A DNA stretch of 64,000 nt from JBBPYC01 sp965218765 (GTDB lineage: Bacteria; Pseudomonadota; Gammaproteobacteria; Burkholderiales; Burkholderiaceae_C), in the NCBI GenBank assembly GCA_965218765.1, contig CBDCLU010000001.1, positions 62,001 through 126,000 of the forward strand. The letters run 5' to 3'. The notes under the pieces are model-generated. The model saw only the letters and a list, made by a program, of their open reading frames with translations, did no database searches and had not been told where the DNA came from. This document shows, piece after piece, positions 25,982 through 34,226 of this stretch. The position numbers and the translations under genes are program-made. The stretch's first letter is position 1. Each line of letters opens with the position of its first letter.

Positions 25982-26977
25982 GTGATCAAGCGTGCATTGC
26001 AACTCGCTCTGCTGGTTTCGGCGCTGACGCTGCCACTTTGGGCCGGTGGTGTTTATTACGTCAATCTCGCGACTCAAGTGCTGATTGCTGCGATGTTCGC
26101 GTCGAGCCTGAACCTGTTGGTTGGTTATGCGGGACTCACGTCGCTCGGCCATGCCGGCTACCTCGGTCTCGCAGCGTACATCAGCGGCTGGTTGATGTTG
26201 AACGTGGGCTGGGGCGCCGGCGCGTCGGCGCTGCTAGCGGTGGCTGGCACCACAGTAATCGCCGCCGTGTTCGGTGTCGTTGCCCTGCAGGCCAGCGGCA
26301 TCAGCTTTCTGATGATCACGCTCGCGCTCGGACAGATCCTATGGGGCGTCGCTTACCGGTGGGCCGATGTGACCGGTGGAGACAACGGGCTTTCCGGCCT
26401 ATCGCGGCCAAGCCCGTTCGGCATCGATCTTGGCCAGCCGACGTACTTCTATTTCTTCACGCTCGCCGTTATGGCGTCGATGTGGTGTGCGATCGCAATA
26501 TGGATGCAATCACCATTCGGGGCCAGCATCCGAGCTACGCGTGACCAGCCGCGGCGCATGAGCGCACTCGGATTCAACGTCTGGCTGATCCGTTGGATCA
26601 CCTTCGTCGTCAGCGGCTTCTTCGGTGCAGTCGCTGGGGTGATGTACGTCTACTACCACCAGTTCATCAGCCCGCACAGTCTATCGCTGGCGAATTCGGC
26701 CGAGATGTTGCTGATGGTCATCGCCGGTGGGCCAGGTACGCTGGTGGGCCCTGTGCTAGGCGCTGGAACTGTCGTGTTGCTGAAAAACCTGGCCAGTGCC
26801 TGGATCGACCGCTGGACCATGCTGCTCGGCTTCGTTTACCTGTTCATAGTGCTATTCGTTCCGGGCGGTTTGGTAGCTGGTGCTAACCGGCTGGTACAGC
26901 GCTTCGGACCCAGCAAAGCCGCCGAGTCCTCTGCCACATCCAACACGCAGACTACCGCCAGCAGTGAGGTGACGTGA
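25982..26977 (+). CDS. LivM-type permease
   Basis: Second permease of the importer (331 residues), with LLVGYAGLTSLGHAGYLGLAAYISG and the coupling loop FGASIRATRDQPRRMSALGFNVWLIRW. The GTG at 25982 has GGAG six bases upstream. A short Ser/Thr-rich tail follows the last helix. It is a separate gene here, in contrast to the fused LivM-LivG of the neighbouring cluster. Confidence 0.92.
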   Translation: MIKRALQLALLVSALTLPLWAGGVYYVNLATQVLIAAMFASSLNLLVGYAGLTSLGHAGYLGLAAYISGWLMLNVGWGAGASALLAVAGTTVIAAVFGVVALQASGISFLMITLALGQILWGVAYRWADVTGGDNGLSGLSRPSPFGIDLGQPTYFYFFTLAVMASMWCAIAIWMQSPFGASIRATRDQPRRMSALGFNVWLIRWITFVVSGFFGAVAGVMYVYYHQFISPHSLSLANSAEMLLMVIAGGPGTLVGPVLGAGTVVLLKNLASAWIDRWTMLLGFVYLFIVLFVPGGLVAGANRLVQRFGPSKAAESSATSNTQTTASSEVT

Positions 26978-27720
26978 TGATTGCACCAACGCTCGAAGTC
27001 AATGCGCTGTGCAAGTCGTTCGGCGGTCTGCAAGTGACGCGGTCGGTCGAGCTGGAAGTAGAGCCCGGCGAGCGCCACTTGTTGATCGGCCCGAACGGTG
27101 CTGGCAAGACGACGTTATTCAACCTGATCGCAGGGGATCTGCACGCCGACAGCGGCCGGATCCGGATCAATGGCCGAGACGTAACGCGCGACGCGACCGC
27201 GCACCGCGCACAACTTGGCCTCGCTCGTACCTACCAGATCGTCACGCTGTTCAGCCGCAACGATCTACTGCACAACGTGATGCTCGCTCTGCTCGGCAGA
27301 TCGCCTCGACGCTGGCGCCAATGGGGCGATTTCACCGCTGATCTCGACCTTGCCGGTCGAGCGCAGACTGTGCTAGACAAGGTAGGCCTAGGCGCGAAGT
27401 CGCGGTTGCCGCTCGAGCAGACCTCGTATGGTGAAAAGCGCCGGCTCGAGATCGCAATGGCGCTCGCCCAGTCGCCGACGCTGTTACTGCTAGACGAACC
27501 GCTGGCCGGGCTGTCTTCGCAGGAGCGCGAGACGGTTAGCGAGGTCTTGCGGCTGATACCACGCGACGTCACGGTGGTGATGATCGAGCACGACATGAAA
27601 GCCGCGCTCGCATTCGCCGACCGCGTCACGCTGCTGCACTATGGGGAAGTCATCACTGCGGGCACGCGGCAGCAGGTGATCGACGATCCACGCACACGGC
27701 AGATCTATCTCGGGCATTGA
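26977..27720 (+). CDS. LivG-type ABC ATPase
   Basis: ATPase with Walker A GPNGAGKTT, Walker B TLLLLDEPLAGLS and switch His in VMIEHDMKAAL. The signature reads TSYGEKRRLEIAMAL, with Tyr in place of the first Gly, as in many LivG proteins. The ATG at 26977 overlaps the LivM stop by one base (TGATG); a GTG one codon earlier is possible but too close to the GAGGTGA site. Confidence 0.93.
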   Translation: MIAPTLEVNALCKSFGGLQVTRSVELEVEPGERHLLIGPNGAGKTTLFNLIAGDLHADSGRIRINGRDVTRDATAHRAQLGLARTYQIVTLFSRNDLLHNVMLALLGRSPRRWRQWGDFTADLDLAGRAQTVLDKVGLGAKSRLPLEQTSYGEKRRLEIAMALAQSPTLLLLDEPLAGLSSQERETVSEVLRLIPRDVTVVMIEHDMKAALAFADRVTLLHYGEVITAGTRQQVIDDPRTRQIYLGH

Positions 27721-27730
27721 GCCACTCAGC

Positions 27731-28453
27731 ATGAAACCAGCATCGCCTTTGCTCGAGATCGACCGGTTGAATGCTTACTACGGCGACAGCCACGTGCTAC
27801 ACGATATCTCCTGGCAACTCGCCGAAGGGCGCCTCACGGCCTTGCTCGGGCGCAATGGTGCCGGCAAGTCCACGACGATCTCTTCGATCGTCGGCTTCCT
27901 TCCGCCGCGCTCGGGCCATGTCAGGCTGGCCTGCAATGACATGCAGTTATCAACCCCCGAAGCGATCTCGCGCGCTGGGGTTGCATTGGTCCCGCAGGGA
28001 CGGCGCATCTTCGGCAGCCTAACGGTGCGTGAAAACCTCGATGTCGCTGCCCGGCGTATAGGGACTGCAGGACGCAAAGTCTGGCGACGCGACGATGTCT
28101 GCGCGATCTTTCCACGCTTAAAAGAACGTCAGTCGCAAGTCGCAGCGAGTCTGTCGGGCGGCGAACAGCAGATGCTTGCGATTGGGCGGGCGTTGATGAC
28201 GAACCCACGGCTGCTGCTGCTCGATGAACCATCGGAAGGGCTGGCTCCGCAGATCGTCCACGAGGTGCAGGCCGTACTGCAGTCGTTAAAGACTGAGATG
28301 TCGATTGTGCTTGTCGAACAGAACCTTGGGCTGGCGATGGCGCTGGCGGACGATGTGGTGTTGCTGGATAACGGTCGGGTCGTCTTCGCCGGTCCGCACG
28401 GCGAGTTTTCTGCCCGCCAGAACGAATTGCAAGCGCACCTGGGCGTCGCGTGA
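27731..28453 (+). CDS. LivF-type ABC ATPase
   Basis: Second ATPase of the importer: Walker A GRNGAGKST, signature LSGGEQQMLAIGRAL, Walker B LLLLDEPSEGLAP and the LivF-typical VEQNLGLAM. Ten bases follow the LivG stop. It completes a binding protein-H-M-G-F set. Confidence 0.93.
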   Translation: MKPASPLLEIDRLNAYYGDSHVLHDISWQLAEGRLTALLGRNGAGKSTTISSIVGFLPPRSGHVRLACNDMQLSTPEAISRAGVALVPQGRRIFGSLTVRENLDVAARRIGTAGRKVWRRDDVCAIFPRLKERQSQVAASLSGGEQQMLAIGRALMTNPRLLLLDEPSEGLAPQIVHEVQAVLQSLKTEMSIVLVEQNLGLAMALADDVVLLDNGRVVFAGPHGEFSARQNELQAHLGVA

Positions 28454-28482
28454 GATCGGCCTAGGATCTGAGAAAACATACC

Positions 28483-29313
28483 ATGACGGACTTGCCATTG
28501 CAGGATATTTCGATAGGTCGCCACACGTTGCGCTGTGTCGATATTGGTGAGGGCGAGGCCGTGGTGCTGATCCACGGCCTCGCAGGCGATCACACCGCAT
28601 GGCGCGCCCAAATCGACCTACTTCGCCGTACCCACCGAGTGATCGCCTTCGACAACCGCGGCGCTGGCTGTAGCAGCCAAGTCGATGAGCCGATCTCGAC
28701 CCACGAGCTTGCACTCGACACACTGGCGTTGATGGATAGTCTGGGAGTCGCGCATGCGCATGTCGTCGGTCGCTCGATGGGAGGCGCGGTCGCGCAACAC
28801 ATGGCGCTGACAGCGCCCGAGCGGATAGGGTCATTGGTGCTGTGCGCGTCGTTTGCCAAACTCGACCCGCTCGGTCGCCGTGTGTTGCTGAACATGCGCG
28901 AAGCCCTTGAGTGGCGCGATAGCTGGACGGACCATGCGCGTCATTCAGTACCAAACTTCGTCTCAGCGTCATTCTTCAACGAACGGCCTGTGCAGGTTGC
29001 CGCGATTGAATCGCTGATCGGCGGCGAGACGCGGCTGCCAGCCTGCTACAGCCGCCAGAACGAAGCCTGCCAAGACCATGACACGTCCGCTGATCTGCAT
29101 CGCATCACGCAACGGACTCTAGTAATGGGCGGTGATGCAGACCCGATCTGTTCGCCCACCGCAACGCGTTGGCTCGCAGAAGGGCTGCCGAACGCCACGC
29201 TTGAGATGTTCGCCGGAGCGAGCCACTTCTTCCTGATGGAGCAGCCAGAAAAATTTAACCGGCTGCTGATCGACTGGCTCGACACACGGCACGCATCAAC
29301 GCTGTCGTCCTGA
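28483..29313 (+). CDS. Alpha/beta-hydrolase with intact catalytic triad
   Basis: About 276 residues. Oxyanion HGLAGDHTAW, nucleophile Ser in VVGRSMGGAV, acid in MGGDADPICSP and His in AGASHFFLMEQP are all present. It resembles 3-oxoadipate enol-lactonase-type hydrolases. It sits between LivF and the second binding protein, so it likely hydrolyses the imported compound or its first product. It is only distantly similar to the serine-less hydrolase about 7 kb upstream in the same divergent cluster. Confidence 0.9.
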   Translation: MTDLPLQDISIGRHTLRCVDIGEGEAVVLIHGLAGDHTAWRAQIDLLRRTHRVIAFDNRGAGCSSQVDEPISTHELALDTLALMDSLGVAHAHVVGRSMGGAVAQHMALTAPERIGSLVLCASFAKLDPLGRRVLLNMREALEWRDSWTDHARHSVPNFVSASFFNERPVQVAAIESLIGGETRLPACYSRQNEACQDHDTSADLHRITQRTLVMGGDADPICSPTATRWLAEGLPNATLEMFAGASHFFLMEQPEKFNRLLIDWLDTRHASTLSS

Positions 29314-29357
29314 GCTCTGGCCCCTCGAACACTTCTTTCCTACTCTAAGGATCCGAA

Positions 29358-30602
29358 ATGACGCTCACCCCATTCTTCACTCGACGCTCGCTGCTGGCCG
29401 CTGCATTAATGCTGATCAGCGCCGCGCCGCTGCGCGCACAGTCACCGTCTGATCCGATCCGTGTTGGCTTCCTCAGCGTACGCTCGGGCGCCCTTTCCGC
29501 CGGCGGCAAGCAAATGGAAGAAGGCATACAGCTCTTCTTGAAAGAGCGCAATCAGATGCTCGCCGGGCGGCGCGTCGAGTTGATCATCGCGGACACTGGC
29601 GGCGTGCCAGCGCAGGCCAAGGTGCGCGCGCAGGAGCTCATCGAGAAGAACGGCGTGCAGGTGATCATCGGACCGCTCGCGACCTTCGAGGCACTGGCGA
29701 TCGACGACTACATCACACAGGCTCGTGTCCCGTTGATCACGCCGACGTCAGCGGCGCAAAAGGATCGTGCACAGATGAAGCAAAGCGACTTCGTGATCCA
29801 CGCGGTCGGCACTGCCGCCCAGCCCACGCACGTGCTCGGCGACTATGCCGTGCGCAAACTTGGCATTAAGCGCGTCGCCGCGATCGCCGACGATTTCACC
29901 TACGGTCATGAGGGTACTGCGGGGTTTCAAGCAGGTTTCGAAGAGGCTGGCGGCCGCGTCGTGCAAAAGCTATGGCCGCCGCTGAATGTCGGCGACTACG
30001 GCTCATATATCGGACAGATCAGCGCCGACGCCGACGCGGTCTATGCCGGGTTCGCCGGAGTCAATGGACTACGTTTCCTGAAGCAGGCGGCTGAATACGG
30101 GCTCAAGAAACCAGTGCTCGCCAACCCGACGGCAGTTGACGAGGGCATCCTGCGGACGATGGGCGACGAGGCGATCGGTGTCTATTCGGCGAGCTGGTAC
30201 TCAGCCCAGATCGACTCGCCTGAGAACCATCACTTCGTCGAAGCGGCGATGAAGGAATACAAGTCTGTTCCGGGTTTTTACACCGCTGGCACCTATGTTG
30301 CTGGGATGTACCTTGAGGCGGCGCTGCAGGCGATTCAGGGGCGCATCGAGGATAAGGCAGCGTTTGTGCGTGCGCTGCACGAAGTGCGCTTGGAGAAAAG
30401 TCCGATGGGCCCGATCGAGATCGACGAATTCGGCAAGCCGGTAATGAATATCTACATCCGCAAGGTGGAGCGTAGGAATGGGCGGTTGATCAACTCGATC
30501 GTTGCGACCTATCCGAAAGTGACGCAATTTTGGACTTTCGAGCCCAAGAAGTTCCTTGGCGCACCTGTCTATTCACGCGATTACCCACCGCTTCGAAATT
30601 GA
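29358..30602 (+). CDS. Periplasmic binding protein of Liv-type importer (second paralogue)
   Basis: Close paralogue of the protein that heads the operon, sharing the same landmarks: IRVGFLSVRSGALSAGGKQMEEG, IIGPLATFEALAIDDYI, IADDFTYGHEGTAGFQAGFEEAGG, DADAVYAGFAGVNGLRFLKQ and the C-terminal VTQFWTFEPKKFL...YSRDYPP. The signal peptide ends near PLRAQSPSDP. The two presumably deliver different ligands to one LivHMGF complex. It is the last gene before the truncated umuD, so the catabolic block ends here. Confidence 0.92.
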   Translation: MTLTPFFTRRSLLAAALMLISAAPLRAQSPSDPIRVGFLSVRSGALSAGGKQMEEGIQLFLKERNQMLAGRRVELIIADTGGVPAQAKVRAQELIEKNGVQVIIGPLATFEALAIDDYITQARVPLITPTSAAQKDRAQMKQSDFVIHAVGTAAQPTHVLGDYAVRKLGIKRVAAIADDFTYGHEGTAGFQAGFEEAGGRVVQKLWPPLNVGDYGSYIGQISADADAVYAGFAGVNGLRFLKQAAEYGLKKPVLANPTAVDEGILRTMGDEAIGVYSASWYSAQIDSPENHHFVEAAMKEYKSVPGFYTAGTYVAGMYLEAALQAIQGRIEDKAAFVRALHEVRLEKSPMGPIEIDEFGKPVMNIYIRKVERRNGRLINSIVATYPKVTQFWTFEPKKFLGAPVYSRDYPPLRN

Positions 30603-30715
30603 TGCGGGCAAACCTAAGATCGATGCGACATTGGTATGACGGGCATTTCGTTTTAGACATCAAACCAGCATTCAGAAATTTATATTGAGCAGTGGAAGCA
30701 TCGTTCGGACTGCCA

Positions 30716-31014
30716 GTGAAGTCACCGTCGACTTGCGCGACGACAACGTCCCAATGCACCGGCGTGAGTGCTCGGTTGACGATCAGCACATCGCCATCGC
30801 CAATACCGGCCTCGACCATGGACAGGCCGCTCACTTGCCAGAAAAACGTTGCCTGAGGATGCGTGATGAGCAGTTCGTTCAGATCGTGCCGGCGCACCTG
30901 AAAGTCATCGGCCGGTGACGGAAATCCCGCAGCCAACCGGCTCTGCACCACTACCAGACGCAGGCGCGTTGGCTGAATCGCAGCGGGATAGGCATCGGCC
31001 GGGATACTGTGCAT
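30716..31014 (-). pseudogene. umuD: umuD-like SOS gene, truncated at its 3' end
   Basis: N-terminal and central part of an S24/UmuD-type self-cleaving protein. It has FPSPADDFQVRRHDLNELLITHPQATFFWQVSGLSM, where the Ser of SGLSM is the expected catalytic serine, then AGIGDGDVLIVNRALTPVHWDVVVAQVDGDFT. After GDFT the similarity stops and the frame runs into unrelated sequence, so the catalytic Lys region and C-terminus are gone. A LexA-like box overlaps the start codon, and umuC is absent. The break marks the border of the catabolic insertion. Confidence 0.82.
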
Positions 31015-31022
31015 TTATCCAG
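31007..31022. promoter_or_regulatory. LexA-like box overlapping umuD start
   Basis: CTGTGCATTTATCCAG; the consensus CTGT-N8-ACAG is met except for one base in the second half-site. It spans the ATG of the umuD remnant, where an SOS operator could act. Confidence 0.5.
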
Positions 31023-31529
31023 TATATGGGCAGGGTTTTGAATTGTGCTCACAGCGTGAGTCGGGCTGCTGCGAAAAATCAGTGGTTCCGCATGCCCATA
31101 GCCGGGATTTGTGGCCGTCCTGCGATACGTTTCTATCGTTCAACCGCCATGGGCGCCAGTAGACCGTTTGGCCTTTAGCGAGGCTGCAAGTGGCGCTTGC
31201 GCAACCGAGGCTAGCTGGCCGAAGAGTCGATTTGCCGTGCAATCCAACCCGCTGTAGCCAGCTACGGCTACTGAATTCAGGCTGCGGTCACTCCGCGGCT
31301 GGGTTGGTGGAGCTGGCACTGAGTTGCTCAGTGCAACACATGAACGGCTGTGCTTGGCGGGTTTGGAGCAGGCGCTTTGTGCTCAGTTGCGGCCGAAGCC
31401 TTGCTGGGAGACACTGGCGCAGTGGTGCTCATGGGCACAACGCAAATCCCGGACTTTCTCAACCGGAATGACATGGCACGGGAACCGTGTGTGTTCGCAG
31501 GACCTTGGAGACATCTACGGAGGACGACT
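31023..31529. other. Non-coding or decayed stretch with a short perfect hairpin
   Basis: About 500 bases with no recognised gene. It holds a perfect stem-loop at 31316-31334 (GCACTGAG, loop TTG, CTCAGTGC) without a T-tract, and shorter inverted repeats such as GTAGCC/GGCTAC near 31255. The short reading frames overlap on both strands. Confidence 0.4.
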
Positions 31530-31768
31530 GTGTCAATCGACGAAGCAGGAGCAGAAGCCCAACCAACACCGCTGCAGCAAGGCACCATTGCGCGACTGGA
31601 TCTCCAGGCGGGATTTGGCTATGTGTGCGGGACAGCGCCGGCGAAAACAGCTACATCTTCGTGGTTGTCAAGGCGCTCCGCCATGCTGAAGCCAGACGTC
31701 TCTCCGTTGGGAGGACTGTCAAGTTCCGCGTGAGCGGACATGGACGGGTTGACGAGCTGATCCCTTGA
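31530..31768 (+). pseudogene. Cold-shock-domain-like small protein, frameshifted
   Basis: Starts at a GTG with GGAGGA five bases upstream. It reads SIDEAGAEAQPTPLQQGTIA and then RLDLQAGFGYVC, which resembles the KGTVKxxxxxKGFGFI opening of a CSD/S1-like fold. The natural continuation AGENSYIFVVVKALRHAEAR and LSVGRTVKFRVSGHGRVDEL is in the -1 frame, so one base is wrong near 31625-31640. The combined protein would be about 79 residues. The family assignment is tentative. Confidence 0.5.
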
Positions 31769-31999
31769 GCAGGCTACCCCATGGAAAAGGCAGCGCAACA
31801 CGACTGGCTCGATGGCGACGGCAAGAACGACGCCCTTTGGCACCTACGCCGCGCATGCCGGTGTAGGCTCGCCGACCCATGTCTGCCACGCACCACCATC
31901 TGTTTGCTGCATGCAGTGTGCGAACCACCGGTCATTCACGGCGGTGTCATCCGCAGTCGTAGTGCAGCGGAGGAACGCGACTTTGTCGCGCGTTCAAGC

Positions 32000-32968
32000 C
32001 TAGTTGTCGGGTGCCGGATGATTGCGTACCTGTTTAACAAACAGAGCGGGGTGCGAATCGCGCCAGCGCCTGAGCGCGTCGACTGGCGCGATATGCTCCA
32101 GCGCCTTTTGCGGCAAGTGCTCGTTGTACAGCCAGACGTAGCGGTGCAGCGTGGTCTGCAAGTCCTCAGCGGAGTGGAAGCGGTGCGTGCGCAGCACCTG
32201 ACTGAGCCGGCCGTTGAAGCGCTCGACCATACCGTTGGTCTGCGGCGTCCTGGGCTTGGTCAGGCGATGCTTGATGTCCAGCGCCTGGCACAGTCGGTCG
32301 AACGCGTGCTGGCCGCTGGGCTGCTTGGCCCGAGCACCGAACAGCCGGTCGGTGAACTCGGTGCCGTTGTCGGTCAGGATGGTGCGGATCTTGAACGCGG
32401 CAGCCTTGGCCAGTGCGTTGAGGAAGCTGCGCGCCGCAGCGGCTGTGCGATGCGGCTTGATGGCGATGAAAACCCAACGCGTGGCCCGGTCGATGGCCAC
32501 AAAGACGTAGCGCCGCTCGGTCTCGTCCTGCATCTGCGGCAGGTACTTCACGTCAATGTGCACGTAGCCCGGCTCGTACGCTTTGAACGGCTTGCTCAGG
32601 CGCTGCGGCACTGCTTCCAGCTCGGGCAGCTTGGAGACCTCGCGCCGGCGCAGCAGTCGCGCCAGCGCCGAGCGGCTCACCCGCGGCTCGACGAACTCGT
32701 GGACCACTGCCAGCAGATCGTCCAGCGGCAGGCGCAGTTGCTGGCGCAGGTACACCACCAGTTCCTCCTGCCCCGCATTGAGCGTGGTCTGAAGTCGGTG
32801 CGGCGTGTGGCTGGCGTCATGCACGCCTTGGCGGCTGCGCCATTTGCGGATCGTGTCGCGGCTCAAGCCGAACTCGGCGGTCAGCGCGTAGTCGCTGCCC
32901 GTGGCAGCCTGGATGGCCGCGCGCGTGGCCGGCGTGGTGGTGGCGTTCTTGTGCAAGGCAATCAGCAT
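32000..32968 (-). CDS. IS481-family DDE transposase
   Basis: Integrase-core transposase of 322 residues with an N-terminal HTH (TAEFGLSRDTIRKWRSRQG). The catalytic Asp is in YVHIDVKYLPQMQ, the second Asp in ILTDNGTEFTD and the Glu in NGMVERFNGRL; the C-terminal VWLYNEHLPQKALEHIAPVDAL is typical. The last codons lie in the terminal repeat, and the TAG stop falls in the flanking CCTAGT, outside the element. It is the only complete transposase in this accessory patch. Confidence 0.93.
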   Translation of the reverse strand: MLIALHKNATTTPATRAAIQAATGSDYALTAEFGLSRDTIRKWRSRQGVHDASHTPHRLQTTLNAGQEELVVYLRQQLRLPLDDLLAVVHEFVEPRVSRSALARLLRRREVSKLPELEAVPQRLSKPFKAYEPGYVHIDVKYLPQMQDETERRYVFVAIDRATRWVFIAIKPHRTAAAARSFLNALAKAAAFKIRTILTDNGTEFTDRLFGARAKQPSGQHAFDRLCQALDIKHRLTKPRTPQTNGMVERFNGRLSQVLRTHRFHSAEDLQTTLHRYVWLYNEHLPQKALEHIAPVDALRRWRDSHPALFVKQVRNHPAPDN

Positions 32969-33072
32969 GTCGTGGGCTGTCCGTTGAACGCTGCCACAAC
33001 CGCCCGCAACACCTCGCGACTCATCAACAGCGGACAGCGATTGTGCAGCAGGTAATCATCCGGCACCCGACA
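32005..33072 (-). mobile_element. IS481-family insertion sequence
   Basis: A 1068-base element with perfect 19-base terminal inverted repeats (TGTCGGGTGCCGGATGATT at the left, its complement at the right), starting with the TGT typical of the family. The left flank is CCTAGT, fitting the NCTAGN target known for IS481; the right flank is CTTAGG, so no exact duplication remains. That suggests flank divergence or rearrangement after insertion. Confidence 0.9.
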
Positions 33073-34226
33073 CTTAGGCACGTTGTGGTCGGTGAACCGA
33101 TTTCGTGGGTTCAGCAACGGCGACTTACATCTGGTATCGACTGATGCGGCGCTGGCTTGAGACGTGAATGTGAGACGTCGATCGATTGCTCGGCGGAGCA
33201 TGCTGATACCGTGATCTCTGTCACGGAATCGAGAGCCGCCTTTGCGGCAGCCAGTCACGTGATGGACGCGATCGAAAAGGTCGACCCGCGCCGCAGCAAG
33301 GCGCGCGCCGCGTGGAATGCGACTGAAAAAACTGGACCTATCGATCGGGAATCTCACGTTGGCCGACCACCGACAAAGCATCATGGCGCTGATCTCGAAG
33401 CAGATCGGGCAGGGCGGCAAGGAGACGCTGTGGGGGAGGACAGCGAATACACCGCGCGTAAACACAAGCGTCCAGGCGGACGACTGGCCGACTTGCTTAT
33501 TTTGTTGAATCCGGCTAACCCGCGATGAGCGTCAACCTCTTTGCTCTGCACCTGATGAACGCACTGCTGCCGTGCATGGCATGCGAGAGGGTTGCGATCG
33601 GCTTTCCAGGTTGTGCTTCGGCGTGTTGGACCTGGTCATGTTCTCGCACGGGAGCATGCTGATGCCCAACGGCTTCATCGACCTGGCGACTGGCAGCGCG
33701 GTCAGCACGGGAGGCGTTGCAAACCCGTGGCTGTTGCTGGTCGCCATGCTCGACGGAAGGCGCGCAGTCGCTGACGGGTTCATCGACATGGAAGACCGCG
33801 ACCGAACCGGGCCGCAAGGACAATCAGTTCGGCGCCCGATCCTGCCTAGATCGGCGTCGACATCCACCGTGCTGCCGGCCAAGAGCATGCAAGCGTGCTG
33901 CGCAGCCAGTGGCGCGTGACAGGAAATAGGGCCGCTTTGGCACTGCGGCTCGACGTAGCCAAGCATCCACACCGCGCCGAAGAATGCATGACTGCGATGC
34001 AAGTCGGTACCGCGCGCCCCGCACCAAGACATCCTTTATTTCACCGAGGCTGCTGCACGGCGGTTGCCGCTGGGCACACCGCCGATCGTGGTCCCTGACC
34101 CCGGCATGCTTGAGATGGCGCACCAGACCGACAGGTGCCTGCGGATTGACTGCAAGGATGAGGCGCACAAACTGTCCTCCAACCTGGCCGACGACTCGTG
34201 CGAAGCTGCTGCCACCACCCGACGCC
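33073..34226. other. Decayed stretch between IS481 and TRAP operon; no intact gene
   Basis: More than 1.1 kb with only short, mutually overlapping frames. The best protein-like segment is on plus at about 34032-34200, where HQDILYFTEAAARRLPLGTP and then PIVVPDPGMLEMAHQTDRCL read like a gene fragment, but I cannot name a family. A 33301-33400 segment on plus (KKLDLSIGNLTLADHRQSIM) also looks coding-like but has no intact gene. I treat it as remnants beside the IS. Confidence 0.45.
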
